A stretch of 64,000 bases of DNA from Nitrospirota bacterium (GCA_021844275.1 JAKBTR010000082.1:52957-116956), one strand, 5' to 3'. Counted from the stretch's first letter, positions 52,012-60,205 are shown. A program made the numbers and translations. The notes: a model not told the origin generated them from the letters alone.

Positions 52012-52376
52012 TCATTCCTCGGGGGGTGGGGAAGGAGGAGGTTGATTCCTCCAAAGGGTCCTCCGTTCGATCGGGGCATCCGACAGGAAAGTTTGAAAAA
52101 GCCTCCCGTATGTTCGAGGAAATGATGATCGGGATTCTTGTCCGGGAAATGTGGAAAACCGTTCCGAAGGGGGGGATGATGCCGTCGTCAACCGGAATGG
52201 ACGTGGCTCAGGAGATGTATCAGAAAGAGTTGGCGAAAGAGATGTCCCGGGCCGGAGGCATGGGACTCTCCCGGGAGATCACAGAACAGTTCCGGCAAGA
52301 TTTTCGCGGGGATGCTATCCGTCCGGACGAACACCCCCGGGTCTCCGGCCCTGGAGGCCTGGACATCGAAGCCTGA
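52008..52376 (+). CDS. flgJ: FlgJ-type rod-binding protein (N-terminal domain only)
   Basis: A 122-residue protein with the FlgJ rod-binding domain: FEEMMIGILVREMWKTVPKG, GMDVAQEMYQKELAKEMSRAGGMGLSREITEQF. The C-terminal muramidase domain of the enterobacterial FlgJ is missing, as in many bacteria, so the rod must get through peptidoglycan with another enzyme. ATG 52008 overlaps the flgI stop. The flagellin gene follows 30 bases later. Confidence 0.87.
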   Translation: MIIPRGVGKEEVDSSKGSSVRSGHPTGKFEKASRMFEEMMIGILVREMWKTVPKGGMMPSSTGMDVAQEMYQKELAKEMSRAGGMGLSREITEQFRQDFRGDAIRPDEHPRVSGPGGLDIEA

Positions 52377-52406
52377 TACAGAAGGCACAACCATGGAGGA
52401 AGAAAA

Positions 52407-53267
52407 ATGAGCGGATTGGTAATCAATACGAATACGGCCAGTCTGGGCGCTCAATACAATCTGAACGCCACCCAGGACCGATTGAACCGTTCCATCAACA
52501 GACTGTCCAGCGGATACAGGGTCAATACCCCGGCAGACGATCCGGCGGGATATGCGATCGGACAGGTGATGAATTCGTACGTCAAGTCGGTTCAGCAGGC
52601 AATCCGGAATGCGCACGACGGTGCCGGGCTCATCCAGACGACCAACGGGGCTCTTCTGACGGACAACGACATTCTGGTCAAGATGCGCCAGCTGGCCATT
52701 CAGGCTGCGAACTCGACGTATGCTCCCGAAGATCTTTCCGTGTTGCAGAACGAATACCAGCACCTCATGAGCGAAATCAACCGAATTGCCCTGGTGACGA
52801 ACTTCAACGGGCGAAAGGTGCTGGACGGAAGCATGATGAACGGCATGGTTTTCCAGATCGATTCCGGAACGGATGATACCAACCGGCTGGTGGTCAGCAT
52901 TCCATCCATCAGTACAGACGTACTGGGTATCTACCAGAACTCGGTTCTTGTCATGAGTCTCGGAGCGACTTCCATCATGAACGAGACCATGGCGATTTCT
53001 GCGATTTCTGCCATCGACGGGGCCATGGCTGAACTCAACAACATCCAGGGAACCCTGGGCGCGTTCCAGGAGAGAATGACCTGGACGATCCGGAATCTGA
53101 ATACGGCCCTGGTCAACGTCCAGGCATCCAAGAGCCAGATCAAGGACGTGAACTTCGCGAGCGAAACGGCGAACTTCGTCAAAAACAGGATTCTGCAGCA
53201 GTCGAGTACGGCGGTATTGTCTCAGGCCAACCAGATTCCGCAGGCCGCCATCAAGCTTATTCCGTAG
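52407..53267 (+). CDS. fliC: Flagellin 1
   Basis: A 286-residue flagellin. The conserved D0/D1 N-terminus (NTNTASLGAQYNLNATQDRLNRSINRLSSGYRVN in residues 6-39, with LSSGYRVNTPADDPAGYAI) and C-terminus (DVNFASETANFVKNRILQQSSTAVLSQANQIPQAAIKLI) are joined by only about 110 residues, so there is no D2/D3. The end sequence AIKLIP is unusual for the LL-type end. GGAGGAAG precedes ATG 52407. No promoter of its own is seen; it probably comes from the sigma-54 operon, unlike flagellin 2. Confidence 0.94.
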   Translation: MSGLVINTNTASLGAQYNLNATQDRLNRSINRLSSGYRVNTPADDPAGYAIGQVMNSYVKSVQQAIRNAHDGAGLIQTTNGALLTDNDILVKMRQLAIQAANSTYAPEDLSVLQNEYQHLMSEINRIALVTNFNGRKVLDGSMMNGMVFQIDSGTDDTNRLVVSIPSISTDVLGIYQNSVLVMSLGATSIMNETMAISAISAIDGAMAELNNIQGTLGAFQERMTWTIRNLNTALVNVQASKSQIKDVNFASETANFVKNRILQQSSTAVLSQANQIPQAAIKLIP

Positions 53268-53320
53268 GGTCGGACGGCAATCCTTGACTCTTTTTCATTG
53301 ATCCGGCTCTTTTCCTGTTC

Positions 53321-53347
53321 TAAAGTTTTCGGAAGATCCACCGATAA
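53321..53347 (+). promoter_or_regulatory. Sigma-28 (FliA) promoter of the flgM operon
   Basis: TAAAGTTT (53321-53328), 11 bases, ACCGATAA (53340-53347): near-perfect match to the FliA consensus TAAAGTTT-N11-GCCGATAA. The start would be near 53354, about 30 bases before flgM. Confidence 0.9.
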
Positions 53348-53355
53348 AGTGGATC
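53335..53355. repeat. Inverted repeat enclosing the flgM -10 element
   Basis: GATCCAC (53335-53341) and GTGGATC (53349-53355) are exact reverse complements; the seven-base centre CGATAAA is the core of the sigma-28 -10 element. The arrangement looks like an operator for a DNA-binding dimer. Confidence 0.5.
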
Positions 53356-53385
53356 AGACAAGTTCGGGAACAGAAGGAGAGGATC

Positions 53386-53745
53386 ATGGGGGATCAGGGC
53401 ACCGGAATCGGGCCGACAGGCTCAAGCCAGCCAGGCAACATCCGTCCGGAAGAGGTCGGTCGCAAGGATCGTGCGCGAAAGCCGGAGTCTGCCGGGAAGA
53501 TCCCGGAGACGACGACGCCGGCAGGGACGGAGAAGACGGATCTGATGGTGATTTCCGGTCCGGCGAAGCAGATCGCCCATCTGCGGGACCTGATCCGTGA
53601 AGTGCCGGACGTCCGGTCCGCAAAAGTGATGGAAATCAAAAACCGGGTCGATCGGGGTGAATATCATGTTCCAGCCAGAGACATCCTTCGAAAAATGGTC
53701 GAAACGGCCGTCGCCGAAGCCCGAAACAGAAAAGGAGAGCCTTGA
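53386..53745 (+). CDS. flgM: Anti-sigma-28 factor FlgM
   Basis: A 119-residue FlgM. The C-terminal sigma-binding helices are seen in DLMVISGPAKQIAHLRDLIREVPDVRSAKVMEIKNRVDRGEYHVPARDILRKMVETAV; the first 55 residues are low-complexity and likely unfolded, as is normal for an exported FlgM. It holds FliA inactive until the hook is finished. GAAGGAGAGG precedes ATG 53386. It lies under its own sigma-28 promoter, giving feedback. Confidence 0.9.
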   Translation: MGDQGTGIGPTGSSQPGNIRPEEVGRKDRARKPESAGKIPETTTPAGTEKTDLMVISGPAKQIAHLRDLIREVPDVRSAKVMEIKNRVDRGEYHVPARDILRKMVETAVAEARNRKGEP

Positions 53746-53784
53746 CCTTCGGACAGCTCTTTCGCGTTTTCGGGAGATCCCGAT

Positions 53785-54276
53785 ATGAGCCGCTTCCTGT
53801 CCGGCGAGCCTGAAAGGGAATCCTGCCCTCCTCCTGATGCCATTCGCGTCTCCGATCTGCCGCTGTTGCTCGAGCATGTGCGTCTCCTGATCGAAATATT
53901 GCTGGAAGAGCAAGAGCTTCTCCTTTCCGGACGTCCGGAAGAGCTTGAAGAAGTCCTGTCCCGGAAAGTCCTGCAGTCTGACCGGTTTTCCGAATTGCTC
54001 GAACGATCCGGCCTGGCGGCATGTCTTTCTCGCTCGGAGAAGCCCTTCCTGTCCGAGCCGGAAGGGTTTTCCTGTCTCTCTGAATTGCGAGCAAATCTTG
54101 TCCATCTTTCGGAAATTGCCAGCGTCAACCTTGTCATTGCCCGGGAATCCGCCCAGACGGTGGCCGGGTTTCTGAAGGCGCTCCGGCAATGCGAAGGGGA
54201 CTTCGAGACTTACGGCTCCCGCGGCGTTCCGGAGATGACCCTGGGGTCTCCGTCGCTCGTTTCCACCCGGAGGTAG
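53785..54276 (+). CDS. flgN: FlgN-type chaperone for hook-filament junction proteins
   Basis: A 163-residue helical protein placed between flgM and flgK. LPLLLEHVRLLIEILLEEQELLLSGRPEELEEVLSRKVLQSDRFSELLERSGL has the spacing of the FlgN family (LLxxEExxLxxxDxxxLxxLxxEK). It should carry FlgK and FlgL to the export gate. Similarity is moderate; context is strong. The final 25 residues extend past the helical part. Confidence 0.8.
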   Translation: MSRFLSGEPERESCPPPDAIRVSDLPLLLEHVRLLIEILLEEQELLLSGRPEELEEVLSRKVLQSDRFSELLERSGLAACLSRSEKPFLSEPEGFSCLSELRANLVHLSEIASVNLVIARESAQTVAGFLKALRQCEGDFETYGSRGVPEMTLGSPSLVSTRR

Positions 54277-54278
54277 AC

Positions 54279-55967
54279 ATGTCTGGCGTGCTGGGAATTC
54301 TGAATATCGGAAAATCAGGCATCGAAGCCAATGAAGCAGGGCTTTCCACTGCCGGGCAGAATATTTCGAACGTCAATACGCCCGGATACACCGTGGAGAA
54401 TGTCCAGTTCGACCAGTCCCAGCCCAATCACGGATCTCCCGGAATGGTCGGAAACGGGGTTCGTGCGACGGGCATCCGACGAGTCGTCAATTCCTTTCTC
54501 GATTCCCAGATGATCCGCCAGAAAACCCGTATGGGGTACTGGGAATCTTCCCGGTTGTCCCTTTCCGAACTCGATACCTATTTCACCCATGCCCAGAACC
54601 AGGGATTGTCGAAAGACATCAGCCGGTTCTTGTCGACCTGGGAGGTCGTGGCAAATCATCCGCTCGACCGGTCGGCTCGGGCGACCCTGATCACATACGG
54701 AAAAAACCTGACAGAAGACTTTCACCAGATGGCGAGTCTTTACAGTCAGACCCGCAATCGGCTGGGAGAGCTGCTCACCTCTTCCGTCGGAACGATCAAT
54801 GGCGATCTTTCGAAAATCGCCCGTCTGAACAGGGAAATTCTTCGGGCCGAAGCGGGAGGGGAATCGCCCAATACGCTGATCGATCAGCGTCAGCAGCTGA
54901 TGGTTCAGATTTCGACTTTGACGAACGCGCATTTCTTTTCGGACAAAAACGGGGCCATCACGCTTCATCTGGGAGGGCAGGCCGCCGTGACCGATATTGA
55001 CAGCGGACGGCTTGAAGCGGTTTTTGATCCGTCCCGCGACGGTTACCGCATTTTGATCCATCCTCCTGGCCACTCGGGCCCTCCGATCGATATTACCGAT
55101 CGTATCCACGGCGGGAAGATCGGAGGGTATCTCGATGTCCGGGACAAGAAGGTACCGCTTCTGGAGGACCATCTGAATTCTCTGGCTCACGGCATCGTCA
55201 ATCATGTCAACGCCCTGCATGTTCAGGGTTTCGGACTGAACGGGCGGACAAACCAGAATTTTTTTCTTCCCACTATCAAGGTTCAGCCTGAGGGAAATAT
55301 CCCTTCCGGATTGTCTTTGACAGCAAACGCAGTAGACCCCGATGCGGCAAAGGGTTCACTCAGTGTCTCGGTTTCGCAGGACACGGTCGTTGTCACGGAC
55401 GCTTCTACGGGAAAAACCCTTCGGAAAGAGACCTTGTCCGGCGGGACGGGGACAATCCATGTGTCCGGTTATGTGATTCGGGTGAGCGGAGCCGGCAAAA
55501 ACGACGTGGCCCGTTTTCAGGTGACTGGAGGCAATGACACCCGGGGAGCCGCCCTGTCAATGGAGGTGGGCGCTCTCGACCCCGAAGATCTGGCTGCCGG
55601 ACAAGCGCCGGTCCGGGAAGGCCGAAATCAGGGAGACAACAAGAACGCGCATCTCCTTTTTGGCCTTTTACAGGACCGTCTCAATTTTGCCGGAGGCGAG
55701 CAGCCGGTCAGCCTGCACGATTTTTTTGCCACCAGTGTCTCCACGGTGGGAGCCTGGGCCAGGAATGCCCGGGATCACTATGTCGCACAGACGATGATCC
55801 AGAAGGGTCTGGAGAATCAGCGGATGGCCGTCTCGGGTGTCTCCATCGCGGGAGAGTCCGCTCGCATCATCCAGTACGAAAAGGCTTACCAGGCTTCGGC
55901 CAATCTCATCCATATGACCAACCGTCTTCTGGACACGCTGGTACGGTTGCCGAACGAATCGTCCTGA
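54279..55967 (+). CDS. flgK: Flagellar hook-associated protein 1 FlgK
   Basis: A 562-residue FlgK, with the rod/hook-type start LNIGKSGIEANEAGLSTAGQNISNVNTPGYTVENVQ, DGNGVRATGIRRVVNSFLDSQMI-like VGNGVRATGIRRVVNSFLDSQ, and the end SGVSIAGESARIIQYEKAYQASANLIHMTNRLLDTLVRL. It joins hook and filament. ATG 54279 has GGAGG upstream; the longer frame upstream overlaps flgN. Confidence 0.95.
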   Translation: MSGVLGILNIGKSGIEANEAGLSTAGQNISNVNTPGYTVENVQFDQSQPNHGSPGMVGNGVRATGIRRVVNSFLDSQMIRQKTRMGYWESSRLSLSELDTYFTHAQNQGLSKDISRFLSTWEVVANHPLDRSARATLITYGKNLTEDFHQMASLYSQTRNRLGELLTSSVGTINGDLSKIARLNREILRAEAGGESPNTLIDQRQQLMVQISTLTNAHFFSDKNGAITLHLGGQAAVTDIDSGRLEAVFDPSRDGYRILIHPPGHSGPPIDITDRIHGGKIGGYLDVRDKKVPLLEDHLNSLAHGIVNHVNALHVQGFGLNGRTNQNFFLPTIKVQPEGNIPSGLSLTANAVDPDAAKGSLSVSVSQDTVVVTDASTGKTLRKETLSGGTGTIHVSGYVIRVSGAGKNDVARFQVTGGNDTRGAALSMEVGALDPEDLAAGQAPVREGRNQGDNKNAHLLFGLLQDRLNFAGGEQPVSLHDFFATSVSTVGAWARNARDHYVAQTMIQKGLENQRMAVSGVSIAGESARIIQYEKAYQASANLIHMTNRLLDTLVRLPNESS

Positions 55968-55995
55968 TGAATCGGATCCTCCGGAGGGATAACCC

Positions 55996-56934
55996 ATGAT
56001 CCGCGTGACAGGTCTCATGACCAACCGGGAGGTGATCGCCTCGCATGACAATGCTGTCGACAACCTCTACGACGTCGATCGGCAGATTTCTTCCGGAAAA
56101 CAGTTTGAAACTCCGGGCGATGCCCCCGGAAGGATGGGAGAATCTTTAAGGATCAACCGCAACCTGTCGGTTACCCGCAGGATCATTGAAAACGCCCGGG
56201 AAGGGGCGAATCGGCTGAAGCTGATGGAAAGCATCCTGGATCAGGTGGGAACGCTCCTGATCCGCGCGAAAGGGATGGCGATCCGCATGGCCAACGACAC
56301 GATGACGTCGGAGGACCGTCGGGTCGGTGCCCAGGAAATGAAACGGACACTTGAACAGATGGTCTCTCTGGCCAATACGAAGGCCGGAGAGCAGTACCTG
56401 TTTTCCGGGACGAACGTGACCCGTCCTCCGTTCCATTTCACGGATCCCCGACTGAATCCCGGCTCTGTCGTCTATGAAGGCAATCATCGGGAAGAGACGG
56501 TCCAGCAGGGATTTTCCCCGAGACAGCGCGAAGCGGGTCTGATGCCGGTGACAGAAGCCGGAGACCGGATCTTGGGAGACAGCGCGTCGGATCCTTTCGG
56601 AGACAAGCCCTTTCCGGTCATGCGTCGATTCCTGGTGGGCCTTCTGGCGAACAACCAGCCTGAAATCTCACGTTCCATCGACGAACTGGACAGGGCGATC
56701 CATTTTGTGACGGAGCGGGCGGCTGTTCTTGGTACCCGTGAGCGCGCCATCCGAACGACAGTCAACCGTCTCGAAAAATACACCATCAGCCAGAAAACCC
56801 TGAAAAGCCAGAACGAAGATGTCGATATTCCGAAAGCTGTATCCAAGCTGGCGCTGAACCAGAACTTTCTCGCCCTGTCGACGAAGGCTTCCCGGGACAT
56901 CCTCCGGAACACGCAGAACGTTCTTTTTTCCTGA
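55996..56934 (+). CDS. flgL: Flagellar hook-associated protein 3 FlgL
   Basis: A 312-residue flagellin-like FlgL. VTGLMTNREVIASHDNAVDNLYDVDRQISSGKQFETPGDAPGRMGESLRINRNL at the start (SSGK-PGDAP as in FlgL), AGEQYLFSGTNV in the middle and KAVSKLALNQNFLALSTKASRDI at the end. It is the second junction protein. GGAGGGATAACC precedes ATG 55996. csrA begins 25 bases after its stop. Confidence 0.94.
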   Translation: MIRVTGLMTNREVIASHDNAVDNLYDVDRQISSGKQFETPGDAPGRMGESLRINRNLSVTRRIIENAREGANRLKLMESILDQVGTLLIRAKGMAIRMANDTMTSEDRRVGAQEMKRTLEQMVSLANTKAGEQYLFSGTNVTRPPFHFTDPRLNPGSVVYEGNHREETVQQGFSPRQREAGLMPVTEAGDRILGDSASDPFGDKPFPVMRRFLVGLLANNQPEISRSIDELDRAIHFVTERAAVLGTRERAIRTTVNRLEKYTISQKTLKSQNEDVDIPKAVSKLALNQNFLALSTKASRDILRNTQNVLFS

Positions 56935-56959
56935 CACGCAGTGGACAAGGAGGTCTGAC

Positions 56960-57241
56960 ATTTTAATCCTGACGAGAAAAACCGGAGAAGGCATCAAGGT
57001 GGGCGACAATATCCGGATCGTCGTGCTCGAGGTCAAGGGGTCCCAGGTGCGGCTAGGGATCGAAGCCCCTGCCGACCTGTCCATCCACCGGGATGAGGTC
57101 TGGGAGAAAATCATGGAAGAGAACAGAAAAGCGACAACGGTGACGCCGGATCAGATGGAAATCCTTGTCCGGAAATTTTCTTCTTCGGGGACACTTCCCC
57201 GACAGAAGGACGAATCCGGAAACGGGGGGACGAAAAAGTGA
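56960..57241 (+). CDS. csrA: Carbon storage regulator CsrA with an apparent AUU start codon
   Basis: CsrA of 93 residues. Reading from ATT 56960 gives the invariant N-terminus LILTRKTGEGIKVGDNIRIVVLEVKGSQVRLGIEAP, i.e. residue 1 is the AUU codon. AAGGAGGT at 56947-56954 is a perfect Shine-Dalgarno five bases upstream. The next candidate, GTG 56999, would delete strand 1 and its RNA-binding residues. No ATG, GTG or TTG occurs in frame near the ribosome site. The tail (KIMEENRKATTVTPDQMEIL onwards) is longer than in the 61-residue E. coli protein. It binds GGA sites and represses translation of flagellin with FliW as antagonist. It overlaps fliW by four bases. Confidence 0.93.
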   Translation: MLILTRKTGEGIKVGDNIRIVVLEVKGSQVRLGIEAPADLSIHRDEVWEKIMEENRKATTVTPDQMEILVRKFSSSGTLPRQKDESGNGGTKK

Positions 57242-57669
57242 ACGACTTTCAGACGACCCGATTTGGGCGGATCCCCGTCGATCCCGAAAAGATCCTCCAT
57301 TTTCCCGAGGGTCTTCCGGGCTTTCCCCAGGCCTGCCGCTTCTATCTTTTGGAAACCGGAGACCCGAACATTTTTTACTGGCTGCAGTCTCTGGACGACC
57401 CGTCTCTCGCCTTTGTGGTCATGGATCCCGACAATCTGGTCACCGGATACCGGGAGAGGGTGAAGGCTTCTCTCAACGATCCGTTTTTCCAGGGGCGGGA
57501 CATTCTCTCTCTCGTGATCGTGACGATGCTTTCGGCCGACTCGATGACGGCCAACCTTCAAGGGCCGCTTGTTGTCCGGATGCCGGACAGGTCCGGGCGT
57601 CAGATGGTTCTTTTCGAAGAAGAAGACTGGTTGCGGTTCCCTCTGCTGGAAGAGCAGGAAAACCGTTAA
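57238..57669 (+). CDS. fliW: Flagellar assembly factor FliW
   Basis: A 143-residue FliW: FGRIPVDPEKILHFPEGLPGFPQACRFYLL at the start, FYWLQSLDDPSLAFVVMDP in the middle and TANLQGPLVVRM near the end. FliW binds CsrA and flagellin in turn, freeing flagellin mRNA when flagellin is exported. GTG 57238 overlaps csrA by four bases. The second flagellin gene follows after a 170-base leader. Confidence 0.95.
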   Translation: MNDFQTTRFGRIPVDPEKILHFPEGLPGFPQACRFYLLETGDPNIFYWLQSLDDPSLAFVVMDPDNLVTGYRERVKASLNDPFFQGRDILSLVIVTMLSADSMTANLQGPLVVRMPDRSGRQMVLFEEEDWLRFPLLEEQENR

Positions 57670-57694
57670 AGTTTTTAGACACGGGTTCCGATAA
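57667..57694 (+). promoter_or_regulatory. Sigma-28 promoter of fliC2
   Basis: TAAAGTTT (57667-57674) and TCCGATAA (57687-57694), one base longer spacing than the consensus (12 instead of 11). The start near 57701 gives a flagellin leader of about 140 bases. The -35 begins inside the fliW stop region. Confidence 0.75.
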
Positions 57695-57746
57695 GGAACC
57701 TGACGGAGGGCCTGACCCCGAGAGTCACCCCCCCGTGAAGCCAACC

Positions 57747-57777
57747 GGGCGCCAGGAAAGGAGGGTTCGGAGCGCTC
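57747..57777 (+). promoter_or_regulatory. Probable CsrA-binding hairpin in the fliC2 leader
   Basis: GGGCGC (57747-57752) can pair with GCGCTC (57772-57777, one G-U), with a loop carrying three GGA triplets (57755, 57760, 57769). A further GGAGGGA lies in the ribosome site at about 57829-57835. GGA in hairpin loops is the CsrA target, and csrA-fliW lie directly upstream. Confidence 0.55.
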
Positions 57778-57839
57778 CCCGAAACAGATTGCATTATCGG
57801 TCCACGGATTGGACCGGTACCAACACCAAGGAGGGAATC

Positions 57840-58667
57840 ATGAGTGGTTTGATCATCAATGACAATATTGCGTCGATGAACGCCCAGTACAACCTGAACC
57901 GGACGCAGGAAGCCCTGAACAAGCATATCGGTCGGCTTTCTTCCGGGTACAGGGTCAATTCGCCGGCAGACGATCCGGCCGGATATGCCATTTCCCAGCG
58001 GATGGGAGCTCAAATGATGAGCTACAACGCCGCCATCCGGAACGCCAACGACGGTGCCCATCTTCTTCAGACGGCCAACGGAGCTCTGCAGACCGACAAC
58101 ACAATTCTCCTCAAGATGCGCCAGCTGGCCATCCAGGCGGCCAACAGCACCTACTCCGAAAAGGATCTGAAGGTGTTGAACCAGGAGTACCAGCATCTCA
58201 ATTCCGAAGTCACCCGTATCGCAAAGGTCACCGACTTCAACGGAATGAGGCTCATGGACGGTTCCCACGGTGCCTTCAAGTTCCATGTCGGTATCTACAC
58301 CACCATCAACGATCGGTTGACGGTCAACATCGGAAAAATGGATTCCGGTACGCTGGGAATCCGTTCAACGAACATTTTGAACCGGCAAAACGCCAAAAAT
58401 GCGGTCGACAATCTTGATAAGGCTCTGGACCGGATCAACGCCGTCCAGGGTGGTATCGGCGCGATCCAGAACCGGATGGAATGGACGATCCGGAATCTGA
58501 CGAACGCGACAACGAACGTTCAGGCGTCCCGGGCGGGAATCAAGGATGTCAACTTTGCATCCGAGACAGCAGCCTTTACCAAAAGACAGATTCTGTCGCA
58601 ATCCGGAGCAGCGGTCTTGGCCCAGGCGAATCTTGTTCCTCAGGCTGCTATAAAACTGCTCCCTTAA
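57840..58667 (+). CDS. fliC2: Flagellin 2
   Basis: A 275-residue flagellin with NDNIASMNAQYNLNRTQEALNKHIGRLSSGYRVNSPADDPAGYAIS in the first 50 residues and DVNFASETAAFTKRQILSQSGAAVLAQANLVPQAAIKLLP at the end. Only about 95 residues separate the conserved parts, so it is a D0/D1 flagellin like flagellin 1, to which it is clearly paralogous. AAGGAGGGA precedes ATG 57840. The longer frame upstream is fliW shadow. It has its own sigma-28 promoter and a GGA-rich leader, unlike flagellin 1. Probably the main filament protein. Confidence 0.95.
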   Translation: MSGLIINDNIASMNAQYNLNRTQEALNKHIGRLSSGYRVNSPADDPAGYAISQRMGAQMMSYNAAIRNANDGAHLLQTANGALQTDNTILLKMRQLAIQAANSTYSEKDLKVLNQEYQHLNSEVTRIAKVTDFNGMRLMDGSHGAFKFHVGIYTTINDRLTVNIGKMDSGTLGIRSTNILNRQNAKNAVDNLDKALDRINAVQGGIGAIQNRMEWTIRNLTNATTNVQASRAGIKDVNFASETAAFTKRQILSQSGAAVLAQANLVPQAAIKLLP

Positions 58668-58688
58668 GTAAGGTGCCCAAACCCAAAT

Positions 58689-58724
58689 GAGGCCAGCCGG
58701 AAGCAGAAGAAATGGGCTGGCCTC
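58689..58724 (+). terminator. Strong hairpin between fliC2 and fliD
   Basis: GAGGCCAGCC (58689-58698) and GGCTGGCCTC (58715-58724), 10 perfect pairs, 22 bases after the fliC2 stop. There is no U-tract. It may protect flagellin mRNA from 3' decay or partly end transcription, lowering fliD relative to fliC2. Confidence 0.5.
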
Positions 58725-58765
58725 CAGGGCCTGTAACGGAGATGTCTCTCCGGGAGGAACGGGGT

Positions 58766-60205
58766 GTGAGCGGAATTTCCGGAAATCTCGGCTCCTTGCC
58801 TTCGGGGCAGGGAGGAGGCCGGGTCAAGATATCGAATATGGCGGCTCTTAGCCAGAATCTCGATACCGATGCCCTGGTCGAGGCTTCTGTCAAATCGGCG
58901 AGTCTTCCACTTGTCCAGATGGAAGAATCTCAGGCGCGGCTCGAGAACAGACAGGCGATCTGGTCTCAGGTCGAAAAGAAGCTCGAAAGTTTCCGGGACG
59001 CCAGTTCCAGCCTCCATCTCGAAGGGAATTTCAATGTTTTCAAGCCGGTCCTTCCGGCGCACTCCGGTTTTACGGTGACGGCGACAGACAACGCGGCCAT
59101 CGGCCACCACGATATCGTCGTCGAGTCACTCGCCCGACCGGGGGTTGCCGTCTCCTCCGGTATCCGGGACGCCGACCGCACGTCCGTCCTGAATATCCCT
59201 CCCGACGGCGCTTTTTCGCACGGCATCATCACGTTCCTGATCGGGGACCGTCTGGTCGGAGGGGAATACAAGACGGTTCGCATCGACCAGAAGACGGGAT
59301 TTACCCTCGGTGATCTGGCCGAAGCGATCAACAACGCACATATCGGAATTCATGCGATGGTCATGCGAACCGGACAGCCCGGTGCCCCCTACTCCCTGTC
59401 CCTGTCCTCCAGCCGAAACGGTCTCAATTTTTCTGTCGAGGGGACGGAGGGAATCGGCTTGTCCTTCCATACCGTTCAGAAAGCGTCCCTGGCACATCTG
59501 ACTGTCGATGGCGTTCCGGTTGTTTCCTCCTCGAACGATGTCAAGGACGCCGTTCCGGGCACGGTTCTTCATCTCAGGCGACCGACCGGGCAGGTTCCCG
59601 TCGGCCTGTCGATCGTGCATGACCGGAAAAAAATCACGGCCAACCTTTCCCGGTTTGTCAAAACCTACAACGATCTGATCGATTCCATTGAAAAATTCTC
59701 CGGGTTCAACAAGATGACCGGAAGAGCCGGACCGCTTTTGGGATCGTTCACCGCGACGGAAATCCGAAACCGGCTGGCAACCGCCCTGACCGTTTCCGGA
59801 GGGGATGGCGGCCGTTACCGGACCCTTGCCGATATCGGGCTCACATTTCAGAGAAACGGCCGATTGTCCTATGACAGCCAGAAGTTTGACAGAGCGCTCT
59901 CTTCCGATTATCGGGGTGTGTCGAATCTCCTTGCCGGGTCCTCCGTCCATCCCGGTCTGATCACCCATCTGCATGATATTACGGTCGAATTGACCAATCC
60001 GGCCAACGGCCCGATTTTTGGAGAGCAACAGGCGATCAGCTCCCAGTCCAGAGCCCTGGACAAGGAGGTTGAACGAAAACAGGACGAAATTGCCGATCTT
60101 CGGGAACGGCTCGAGGAAAAATATGCAAATCTCCAGGGGGTCCTGGGGGGACTGAATGTCCGTCAGAATTATGTTCGTCAGCAAATAGCCCAGGGAAATA
60201 TCTGA
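58766..60205 (+). CDS. fliD: Flagellar filament cap protein FliD
   Basis: About 479 residues. The FliD N-terminal helices are in NLDTDALVEASVKSASLPLVQMEESQARLENRQAIWSQVEKKLESFRDASSSL (first 90 residues); DRLVGGEYKTVRIDQKTGFTLGDLAEAINNAHIGI is the flagellin-hook-like IN motif, and the C-terminal coiled coil is SQSRALDKEVERKQDEIADLRERLEEKYANLQ. It caps the growing filament. GTG 58766 with GGGAGG eight bases upstream fits best; ATG 58742 is in frame but has no room for a ribosome site. Confidence 0.91.
   Translation: MSGISGNLGSLPSGQGGGRVKISNMAALSQNLDTDALVEASVKSASLPLVQMEESQARLENRQAIWSQVEKKLESFRDASSSLHLEGNFNVFKPVLPAHSGFTVTATDNAAIGHHDIVVESLARPGVAVSSGIRDADRTSVLNIPPDGAFSHGIITFLIGDRLVGGEYKTVRIDQKTGFTLGDLAEAINNAHIGIHAMVMRTGQPGAPYSLSLSSSRNGLNFSVEGTEGIGLSFHTVQKASLAHLTVDGVPVVSSSNDVKDAVPGTVLHLRRPTGQVPVGLSIVHDRKKITANLSRFVKTYNDLIDSIEKFSGFNKMTGRAGPLLGSFTATEIRNRLATALTVSGGDGGRYRTLADIGLTFQRNGRLSYDSQKFDRALSSDYRGVSNLLAGSSVHPGLITHLHDITVELTNPANGPIFGEQQAISSQSRALDKEVERKQDEIADLRERLEEKYANLQGVLGGLNVRQNYVRQQIAQGNI

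Noticed and set aside
57165..57839. Upstream extension of flagellin 2
   Set aside because: It is fliW in another frame; flagellin homology begins at ATG 57840 behind AAGGAGGGA.
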